64,000 nucleotides of DNA, from positions 1 to 64,000 of the forward strand of contig JANNYB010000077.1 in assembly GCA_031409875.1 (NCBI GenBank). The letters run 5' to 3'. Each line of letters starts with the position of its first letter. The stretch's first letter is position 1. This document shows, one piece after another, positions 8,568-15,372 of this stretch. Source of the stretch: CALMEH01 sp031409875 (GTDB lineage: Bacteria > Acidobacteriota > Blastocatellia > Pyrinomonadales > Pyrinomonadaceae). The translations under genes and the position numbers were made by a program. A model generated the notes under the pieces. The model worked only from the letters and a program-made list of their open reading frames with translations. It searched no databases and had not been told where the DNA came from.

Positions 8568-8732
8568 TCAAACCAACCAACGAATTAAATAATAAACGCC
8601 GAAACCTGCGCCGATGAGCAATAAGATTGCGGCAAAAATTGCCAATCCGACGATGATTTTAAATTTACGATAACGCTTTTCGTCCGGCGGCGAAAGCTGA
8701 TTTTGCGGAAAATACGGCGGTGGTCTATTCAT
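8568..8732 (-). CDS. Small single-span membrane protein (54 aa)
   Basis: A 54-residue frame from ATG 8732 to TGA 8568. The N-terminus is proline-rich and charged (MNRPPPYFPQNQLSPPDEKR). A basic KRYRKFK segment follows, then one hydrophobic span (IIVGLAIFAAILLLIGAGF) and a short tail ending IRWLV. Its TGA is followed by GGTGAAAAATG, which starts the next gene, so translation is probably coupled. Topology predicts a cytoplasmic N-terminus. No known family recognised. Confidence 0.6.
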   Translation of the reverse strand: MNRPPPYFPQNQLSPPDEKRYRKFKIIVGLAIFAAILLLIGAGFGVYYLIRWLV

Positions 8733-8736
8733 AATA

Positions 8737-8841
8737 AAATTTCAAATTTCAGATTCCAAATTCCAGATTCATTGACACAAACTTATCACTTGAATCGAAA
8801 CTAGGCAACTTAAACAATTTGGAATCTGAAATTTGAAATTT
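8737..8841. repeat. Inverted repeat, family I, 26 bp perfect arms
   Basis: Arms 8737-8762 and 8816-8841 are perfect reverse complements built from AAATTTCAAATTTCAGATTCC. The spacer is 53 bases. The right arm ends six bases before the stop codon of the M28 peptidase and the left arm begins five bases upstream of the start of the small membrane protein. Related strings recur at 60718-60742 and inside folC. Confidence 0.9.
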
Positions 8842-8846
8842 GAAAT

Positions 8847-10268
8847 CTACCGTGGAATCGGCTGTTCGAGATTTGCCAAACCATATGCCAAAATCGCCAT
8901 TACCGAACCGTTTTCTTGCAATTCTTTCGGATTAACTTTGTCTAATGTGTCGGCTTCGGTGTGGTGATAATTGAAATATGTGCGCGTATCAAACCAAGGT
9001 CCGAATGACGGAACACCTTTTGCGGTCATCGTGCTGATGTCGGAACTTGCGCTCGGTTGAACGTCAATTTGTCCTGCGCCTTGGCTTCGCAAAATGTTTG
9101 AAAGCGGCGCAAAAAACGGCAAGGCTTCGCGTTTTCCGGCGAAGATAAATCCGAGCGGATGACTTGCGCCCAAATCCGCTTCAATCACGGCGAAATGTTT
9201 TTCGGCATTTTCTTCTTTCGCGTAAGTATTTGCGCCGACAAAGCCGTTTTCTTCATTCATAAACGCGACCACGCGAATCGTGCGTTTCGGTTTAAGTTTG
9301 AGTTGTTTCAACAAATACGGAACTTGCATCGCCATTGCCACGCCAACGCCGTCATCAAGCGCACCTGTTCCCAAATCCCACGAATCGAGATGTCCGCCGA
9401 CAACAACGATTTCGTCCGGTTTTTCACTTCCCTTCAAATCAGCAATAACATTGTAACTTACTGTATTTGGAAGAGTTTGCGGCGTTAAGACGAGTTTTAT
9501 TTTAACTTTCCCTGACTTGGCAAGATAAGCCATCAATTCTGCATCCTCATACGAAACCGCCGCCGCCGGAATTTTTGTTACGCCGTCCGCATAACGCATT
9601 GCGCCCGTATGCACAACGCGATTTTGCGAACCGCCTGCCGAACGCACTAAAACGCCGACTGCGCCGAGTTTTGCCGCCGCAATTGCGCCACCACCGCGAT
9701 ATTGTGAAACTTGTCCGTAAGCCGCGCCTGCTTGATTCAAATCAGCCAAACTTTTATCAAATTTGACGTTGAAAAGCACGATTTTTCCTTCGACTTTTTC
9801 TCTGCCAAGCGCGTTTAATTCATCATAACTTTCAACGACAACGATTTCGGCAATCAAACCGTTCGTATCAGTCGCCACGCTTCCGCCGAGCGCAGTCAGC
9901 ACGATTTTTTGCGTTGTGCTTTCTGCCATTCCGAAAAATTCGACGAGTTCGCCGGTTTCCGCGCCGCGAACCCAATGCGGAACGTCCAATTTTTGCAATT
10001 TCACATCAAGCCCAAGTTTTCGCATCTCTTCGGCGACATATTGCACGGCGCGTTCGGCTTGTTTTGAGCCGGTCAAACGCGCTCCGATATTGTTGCAAAG
10101 ATACGCGGTTTGCTTGTAAGCATAATCACTGTTCAAAGCCGATTGCTGCAATTGTTTTAACTCTTTCAGCGTATTTTCGCTGTAAAGCAAAGGCGTTGGC
10201 GAAGGAGTTTGGGCAAAAGCAGAAATCGCCGCGAAAAGACACAAAAAGCACAAAACGTAAATTTTCAT
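8847..10268 (-). CDS. Secreted M28-family zinc aminopeptidase
   Basis: 473 residues with a signal peptide (VLCFLCLFAAISAFA). A PA-type insert lies at about residues 110-260. The metal site is visible in order: GGHLDSWDLGTGALDD (His and bridging Asp), MNEENGFVGA (Glu-Glu), IEADLG (Asp) and NYHHTEADTLDKV (His). This matches bacterial M28 peptidases that remove N-terminal residues (glutamate carboxypeptidase II-like or aminopeptidase). It should act in the periplasm or outside the cell. Monocistronic by context. Confidence 0.9.
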   Translation of the reverse strand: MKIYVLCFLCLFAAISAFAQTPSPTPLLYSENTLKELKQLQQSALNSDYAYKQTAYLCNNIGARLTGSKQAERAVQYVAEEMRKLGLDVKLQKLDVPHWVRGAETGELVEFFGMAESTTQKIVLTALGGSVATDTNGLIAEIVVVESYDELNALGREKVEGKIVLFNVKFDKSLADLNQAGAAYGQVSQYRGGGAIAAAKLGAVGVLVRSAGGSQNRVVHTGAMRYADGVTKIPAAAVSYEDAELMAYLAKSGKVKIKLVLTPQTLPNTVSYNVIADLKGSEKPDEIVVVGGHLDSWDLGTGALDDGVGVAMAMQVPYLLKQLKLKPKRTIRVVAFMNEENGFVGANTYAKEENAEKHFAVIEADLGASHPLGFIFAGKREALPFFAPLSNILRSQGAGQIDVQPSASSDISTMTAKGVPSFGPWFDTRTYFNYHHTEADTLDKVNPKELQENGSVMAILAYGLANLEQPIPR

Positions 10269-10313
10269 AACATTTATCTTAACCCAAATTGCCGGTTATG
10301 AAAATTAAGGAAG

Positions 10314-10383
10314 TTTGCCCGCGAATTTACGCGAATAAAGCCAATAAATTATTCGCGTAAATTCGCGTAAATTCGCGGGCAAA
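10314..10383. repeat. Inverted repeat, family C (TTTGCCCGCGAATTTACGCG)
   Basis: 23 bp perfect arms (10314-10336 and 10361-10383). The right side carries an extra tandem ATTCGCGTAA unit. Relatives are at 30164-30246, 41167-41256 and 43404-43441, and a derived form makes the direct repeats of the TA island. Confidence 0.9.
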
Positions 10384-10450
10384 AAAAGAATCCGAAACAT
10401 TTCAACTTCCAAAATTCTGTGCGATAATACGCACGATTATTCATTTAATT

Positions 10451-10600
10451 TGGAGCGCGGGCATCTCTGCCTGCCCGTTCGAGCGAAGCAAGAACGGCAA
10501 ACGTCGCGGAGAAAATCAAATTTATTTAAAGCGCAGCGTTCGCGCCTGTTTTCGCAAAGCCTCGAACGCGCGGGCGGGCAGAGATGCCCGCGCTCCAATT
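10451..10600. repeat. Inverted repeat, family A (TGGAGCGCGGGCATC)
   Basis: Arms of about 28 bp at 10447-10478 and 10571-10600; the inner part has a GAACGGCAAACG / GCCTCGAACG region. It is one of six family A elements in the window. With the family C element it fills the gap 10269-10618 before the kinase gene; no separate promoter is obvious. Confidence 0.9.
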
Positions 10601-10618
10601 ATTTTCCGAACTTAAACT

Positions 10619-13600
10619 ATGCGACAAATCCTCTGTTTCCTAGTTGTTTTTTTTCTGTCAATCGCAAGCGTTTTGGCGGAAGAATACGGGTTTGATGTTT
10701 GGACGACGGCGAACGGTTTGCCGCAAAATACAGTTACGGGTTTGGCGCAAACGCCCGACGGTTATTTGTGGTTAAGCACGTTTGACGGGCTTGCAAGATT
10801 TGACGGCGTGCGTTTTACGATTTTTGATAAAGGCAACACAAAAGGCATTCTCAACAATCGGTTTTCGCAACTTTTTGTTGATAAAAACGGCATAATTTGG
10901 GCGGCAACGGAAAACGGCGTGGTTACGGTTTATCGAAACGGCGCGTTTATTTCGTATCAGCCGCCCGAAACTTTCAGCAGTTCAATCACTATTGTTTCAG
11001 ATGCCGTCGGAAATGCCGTGATTGAAACAGTTGACGGTTATTTTTATTTACAAGACGGCAAATTTATTCCGACTTCCGACCGAAAAGAAAATGCCAAACG
11101 GTTTTTATATGGAAAATCGGGGGCGAAATGGACGTTTGAAAATAACGGAGTTTCGCGCTTGAAGAACGGACAAACGACAAATTATGCTCTCGATTTGCCG
11201 TCCGATTATCTGACGACATCCATTAGTTTGCTGGCTTACGAAGATAATCGAGGAGCTTTGTGGATTAGGTTCAAAGACAAACTTTGCCGCCTCGCGGACG
11301 CGAAAGTAACGACGTTCACAACGAATGAAATTCCTGCTTTGAAGGAATTGAATCTCCAAACAATTTTCGATAATGCGGAAGGAAGCGTTTGGTTTGTTTT
11401 CGGGGCGGCGAATTTGGACGCACAATTTGTAAGATTTAAGGACGGGCAATTCACTTCATATAACTTGGGCAAATCAGTTCCGGCAACGAGTAGCATCACC
11501 GACCGCGAAGGCAATTTTTGGTTGGCGACGACAACAGGATTAAAGCGACTTCGGCAAAGGCTGATTACAACGCTTTCGGTCAAAGACGGGCTTAACAGCA
11601 ATGAAGTTTATCCATTGCGGCAAACGAGTAAAGGCGATATTTTTATCGGCACAGTTGCCGGCGTTAATCGTTTTGCAGACGGAAAAATCACGAATTTGAA
11701 TTTAGAATACACGGCAGGTTTTCCGCTTTATATGCGCGGATTATGGGAAGACGAACAAGCGCAAATTTGGCTCGGTTTTCAAGGCGAAGGCGGATTCGGG
11801 CGATTTGAAGAACCTTCGTCCGTCAGGCGAATCGGTAAAAACGATACGCCAAACGGCGCGACCGATTTTGCTTCTGATCGTGATGGCAATATTTGGATAG
11901 CAACCGAAGGCGGCTTATACAAATACAACAAAAACGACCAAGAAATCGCACATTATACGATTAAAGACGGCTTGCATAACGACAAAATTATCACCATTCA
12001 CTTTGACCGCAACGGCAATCTTTGGGTAGGAACTTTTGATGGATTAGCAATGCTGTCAGAACCGTCTGCGGTAGCGGATGGTTTAACTTCGCCTTCCGAG
12101 TCGCCGCAAACTTCTGAGAATTCCGGCTTCAACCGTCCGCTACCGCAGACGGTTCTGACATTTGCCGATGTTGAAAACTCGCCGAAGGGCTTTGTTCGCG
12201 CAATTTACGAAGATGCGGACGGCGTTTTGTGGTTTGGGACTTACGGCGACGGGTTAGTTCGTTATAAAGACGGCAAGTTTTTTAATTACCGCGTCGAACA
12301 CGGACTTTTTAACAATGGCGTTTTTGCGATTTTGGAAGACGAGCGCGGCAATTTTTGGATGTCATCGAATCGCGGCATTCATCGTGTCAGCAAGCAGGAA
12401 TTAAACGATTTCGCCGACAATAAAATCCCGAAACTTAACAGCGTTTCCTACGATGAAAAAGACGGAATGCAAACCGCCGAATGCAACGGCGGCAGAATCC
12501 CGGCGGCGATTAAAACGAAGGACGGAAAACTCTGGTTTGCGACAATGGGCGGCGTGGCAATCGTGAATCCCGAAGCCGAAAAAGTTAATCCGCTTTCGCC
12601 GAATGTTGTGATCGAAAATATTTCGATTGACAGAAAGACGGTTGATTTAACTACTTCGCAAATTGAATTAAAGCCCGGTCAGTCGAATATTGCGATTGAA
12701 TACACGGGTTTGAGTTTGATTAAATCCGAACAGATAAAATTTCGTTACAAACTCGAAGGACTGGAAGAAAATTGGGTTGAAGCCGGAACGAAACGAACGG
12801 TTGATTATTCGTATCTTCCTGCGGGAAGCTATACATTTCGACTGATTGCCGCCAATGCCAACGGCGTTTGGAACACGGAAGGCGCAACAATAAAAATTAT
12901 TGTTCGCCCGTATTTCTATCAAACTTGGTGGTTTATCGGTTTGTGCGCGTTGGCATTAGGCGGAATAATTTGGCTGATTTATCACAATCGAGTTTCTCAT
13001 TTACGCGAGATTGCCGAAACCAAAACTAAATTTTCACGGCAGTTAATCGAATCGCAAGAAGCCGAAAGAAAACGAATCGCGGCGGAATTGCACGACGGTT
13101 TGGGGCAAAATCTGGTCGTCATCAAAAACCGTGCGATGCTCGGCATCAAAAAAGGCGATGACAAAGAACGAGTCGCCAAAGAACTAAATAATATCTCCGA
13201 ATCGGCAACGCAAGCCCTCGAAGAAGTGCGCGAGATTACGAACAATCTGCGCCCGCAACTGCTTGACCGTTTGGGTTTGACGAAAGCGATAAACTCAATG
13301 CTCAAAAAGGTTTCGGGCGTTATCGAGATTGAAAGCGAGATTGATTCGATTGATAATATTTTTAACGAAACACAGGAAATCAGCATCTATCGAATCGTGC
13401 AAGAATCGCTCAATAACATCATCAAACATTCCAACGCTTCGGACGCAATTGTGAAAATAAAACGCGATGAAAGCAAAGTTTTGATTACGATTGAAGATAA
13501 CGGCAAAGGTTTCGATAGCGCGAATATCAAAAGCGGTCTTGGGCTTGTCGGTTTGAAGGAACGAGCGCAATTATTGAGCGGCGAGTTTGTGATTGATTCA

Positions 13601-13651
13601 AAGGCTGGCGAGGGAACGAAAATTTGCGTTGCGATTGAAAGGAACAAATAA
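10619..13651 (+). CDS. Hybrid propeller sensor histidine kinase (Reg_prop, Y_Y_Y, HisKA_3)
   Basis: 1010 residues. After a signal peptide come many Reg_prop repeats (DGYLWLSTFDGLARFDG, NGNLWVGTFDGLA and similar) forming a periplasmic double propeller to about residue 690, then a Y_Y_Y domain (YKLEGLEENWVEAG) and one membrane span (about 770-790, WWFIGLCALALGGIIWLIY). The cytoplasmic kinase part has the HisKA_3 box AERKRIAAELHDGLGQN with H825, an N box (VQESLNNIIKHSNAS), and the ATP lid GLGLVGLKERA. Residues 479-514 are a repeat-derived insert. Partner regulator genes follow at 13846 and 14731. Such kinases sense glycans or small molecules; the ligand is unknown. Confidence 0.93.
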   Translation: MRQILCFLVVFFLSIASVLAEEYGFDVWTTANGLPQNTVTGLAQTPDGYLWLSTFDGLARFDGVRFTIFDKGNTKGILNNRFSQLFVDKNGIIWAATENGVVTVYRNGAFISYQPPETFSSSITIVSDAVGNAVIETVDGYFYLQDGKFIPTSDRKENAKRFLYGKSGAKWTFENNGVSRLKNGQTTNYALDLPSDYLTTSISLLAYEDNRGALWIRFKDKLCRLADAKVTTFTTNEIPALKELNLQTIFDNAEGSVWFVFGAANLDAQFVRFKDGQFTSYNLGKSVPATSSITDREGNFWLATTTGLKRLRQRLITTLSVKDGLNSNEVYPLRQTSKGDIFIGTVAGVNRFADGKITNLNLEYTAGFPLYMRGLWEDEQAQIWLGFQGEGGFGRFEEPSSVRRIGKNDTPNGATDFASDRDGNIWIATEGGLYKYNKNDQEIAHYTIKDGLHNDKIITIHFDRNGNLWVGTFDGLAMLSEPSAVADGLTSPSESPQTSENSGFNRPLPQTVLTFADVENSPKGFVRAIYEDADGVLWFGTYGDGLVRYKDGKFFNYRVEHGLFNNGVFAILEDERGNFWMSSNRGIHRVSKQELNDFADNKIPKLNSVSYDEKDGMQTAECNGGRIPAAIKTKDGKLWFATMGGVAIVNPEAEKVNPLSPNVVIENISIDRKTVDLTTSQIELKPGQSNIAIEYTGLSLIKSEQIKFRYKLEGLEENWVEAGTKRTVDYSYLPAGSYTFRLIAANANGVWNTEGATIKIIVRPYFYQTWWFIGLCALALGGIIWLIYHNRVSHLREIAETKTKFSRQLIESQEAERKRIAAELHDGLGQNLVVIKNRAMLGIKKGDDKERVAKELNNISESATQALEEVREITNNLRPQLLDRLGLTKAINSMLKKVSGVIEIESEIDSIDNIFNETQEISIYRIVQESLNNIIKHSNASDAIVKIKRDESKVLITIEDNGKGFDSANIKSGLGLVGLKERAQLLSGEFVIDSKAGEGTKICVAIERNK
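12054..12160. repeat. Family G inverted repeat inserted in frame in the kinase gene
   Basis: TGTCAGAACCGTCTGCGGTA starts the left arm; the right arm is its reverse complement ending GGTTCTGACA at 12160. The 107-base element is read without a stop as residues 479-514 (SEPSAVADGL...NRPLPQTVLT) of the sensor kinase. The same element is found in the molybdopterin oxidoreductase (44418) and between genes (59033). Confidence 0.92.
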
Positions 13652-13665
13652 ATTGCGAGATTCTT

Positions 13666-13823
13666 GCGGCTCTGCCGCCTGCTGTGCGGAAAGACTGTGC
13701 CTTTCCGAAAGTTATCTCAATATTTTGAGGCTATGCCTCGAAATCGGCGGCGTAGCCGCGAAGAAGTTTAAGCAAATTACGGAAAGGCACAGCCTTTCCG
13801 CACATCGGCGGGCATAGCCCGAA
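13666..13823. repeat. Inverted repeat, family B (TGTGCGGAAAGGCTGTGCC)
   Basis: 25 bp arms at 13683-13707 and 13780-13804 (one mismatch) flanked by small hairpins: GCGGCTCTGCCGC, GAGGCTATGCCTC, GCGGCGTAGCCGC and CGGGCATAGCCCG. It fills the gap between the kinase and its LuxR regulator. A close copy is at 15141-15313. Confidence 0.9.
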
Positions 13824-13845
13824 GAATATTTGTGAAATTAAAATT

Positions 13846-14502
13846 ATGTCCGACGAAATCACCATCATCATTGCCGACGACCATCCGATTGTGCGGAAAG
13901 GTCTGCGGGAAACAATCGAAGAAGACAGTCGTTTGCGCGTTGTTTCGGAAGCAAATAACGGACGCGAAGCGATTGAGGCGATTGAAAAATTTAGTCCGAA
14001 TGTAACGATTCTCGATGTTGATATGCCGTTGATGAACGGTTTTGAGGCGGCGCGTGAGATAAAATCGAAAAAGCTGAAAACCGAAATAATTTTCTTAACG
14101 ATGCACCGCGACGAAGATTTATTTAACGAAGCGATTGACCTCGGCGCGAAAGGTTTTGTTTTGAAAGACAGCGCGTTGAGCGATATTGTCGAGTGCATCA
14201 AAACCGTTGCGACGAGCGAACATTATGCGAGCCACGCGCTCACGAAATTTCTGATAAATCGCAGTCGCCGCGCAATTCAATTAACCGAAAAACAACCTTC
14301 AATCAACGATTTAACGCCCACCGAACGCCGCGTTTTGAAACTCATTGCCGAAGATTTGACGAGCAAAGAAATCGCTGAAGAACTTTTTATCAGCCCGCGC
14401 ACCGTCGAAAAACACCGCTCGAATATCTGCCAAAAACTAAATCTGCAAGGAAGTCATTCGCTTCTGAAATTTGCGGTTTTTCATAAATCGGAGCTTCTTT
14501 GA
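13846..14502 (+). CDS. NarL/LuxR-type response regulator
   Basis: 218 residues. The receiver domain has ADDHP (acidic pocket), phospho-acceptor TILDVDMPL (Asp near residue 57), T/S site FLTMH and lysine in GFVLKDSAL. The C-terminal HTH has LTPTERRVLKLIAEDLTSKEIAEEL and SPRTVEKHRSNI, the LuxR DNA-binding helix. It is the expected partner of the HisKA_3 kinase just upstream and would bind DNA when phosphorylated. The stop codon is contributed by the start of a family A repeat. Confidence 0.93.
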   Translation: MSDEITIIIADDHPIVRKGLRETIEEDSRLRVVSEANNGREAIEAIEKFSPNVTILDVDMPLMNGFEAAREIKSKKLKTEIIFLTMHRDEDLFNEAIDLGAKGFVLKDSALSDIVECIKTVATSEHYASHALTKFLINRSRRAIQLTEKQPSINDLTPTERRVLKLIAEDLTSKEIAEELFISPRTVEKHRSNICQKLNLQGSHSLLKFAVFHKSELL

Positions 14503-14650
14503 CTGGAGCGCAAGCGTCCCCGCTTGCAAACGCCGCGTTTTCCAGCGGCGTAACGGCGTTTGAGTAGAAATCAAGTTGAATAATGACAGAGGCTTTTTCG
14601 CGTTTGAAGCAAACGCTCATTGCAAGCGGGGACGCTTGCGCTCCAGTCAA
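14499..14650. repeat. Inverted repeat, family A, 31 bp perfect arms
   Basis: Arms 14499-14529 and 14620-14650 are perfect reverse complements starting TTGACTGGAGCGCAAGCG. The TGA in the left arm is the stop codon of the LuxR regulator, so the element begins inside the gene's last codons. A near copy lies at 20577-20722. Confidence 0.92.
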
Positions 14651-14730
14651 AAAATACGCAGTTCTACTTATGGAAAATACGCAGAACTTCTAATTCCCGC
14701 TTTCGCTTTTTCAAATTATTCTAGCTTTCA

Positions 14731-15087
14731 ATGATGAAAGTTTTGATTGTTGACGATAACGAAAAAGTCCGCGAAGTCGTGCGCGATTATCTGCCTGTTC
14801 AGGTGGATGAGATTTTTGAATGCGCCGACGGCAGCGAGGCTTTTGCGCTTTATCAAAAACATCTGCCGGATTGGGTTTTGATGGATTGGGAAATGCAAAC
14901 GACGAACGGCATCACGGCAATCCGCGAGATTATCCGCGAATTTCCCGACGCAAATATTTGTATGGTAACGGCGTTTGACGATGAAGATATTCGCACCGAA
15001 GCATTTCGGGCAGGCGCAAGCGGATTTGTTTTGAAAGATAATCTATTTGAACTTGAAACGATTTTGGTGAGTGAGTTTGAGCATTAA
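14731..15087 (+). CDS. Stand-alone response regulator receiver protein
   Basis: 118 residues and only a receiver domain: IVDDNEKVREVV (acidic pocket), VLMDWEMQT with the phospho-acceptor Asp near residue 52, NICMVTAFDD and the lysine in SGFVLKDN. There is no output domain, so it may relay phosphate or act by protein contact (CheY-like). The ATGATG start leaves one residue of uncertainty. It lies downstream of the kinase and LuxR regulator, separated by a family A element, and may be a second target of the same kinase. Confidence 0.88.
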   Translation: MMKVLIVDDNEKVREVVRDYLPVQVDEIFECADGSEAFALYQKHLPDWVLMDWEMQTTNGITAIREIIREFPDANICMVTAFDDEDIRTEAFRAGASGFVLKDNLFELETILVSEFEH

Positions 15088-15140
15088 AGTTTTGAGTTTT
15101 GCTTGATGTTATTTGAAAGATGAATACCTTAAAACGGTTT

Positions 15141-15313
15141 TCGGGCTATGCCCGCCGATGTGCGGAAAGGCTGTGCCTTTCCGAGAGATTCTATCAAGAA
15201 AGTGAGAGGCTGTGCCTCGAACGGCGCGAAAGTGAGGCGTAGCCTCAAAAACTTGCGCGACACGGAAAGGCACAGCCTTTCCGCACATCAGGCGGCAAAG
15301 CCGCTCGTTTAGG
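15141..15313. repeat. Inverted repeat, family B, second copy
   Basis: The arms hold TGTGCGGAAAGGCTGTGCC near 15159 and its reverse complement near 15287. Small hairpins (CGGGCTATGCCCG, GAGGCTGTGCCTC, GAGGCGTAGCCTC, GCGGCAAAGCCGC) repeat the plan of the 13666 copy. It lies in the 285-base gap before the delta-60 protein gene. Confidence 0.9.
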
Positions 15314-15372
15314 TATTTATCTTAAACAAAACATCAGGCAAAACTCCGAACACAAATTTTAGAGGAGCAATT

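Noticed and set aside
12054..12160. Assembly error joining a repeat into the kinase gene
   Set aside because: The same in-frame insertion is seen in several unrelated genes with distinct spacers, which an assembly artefact would not produce.
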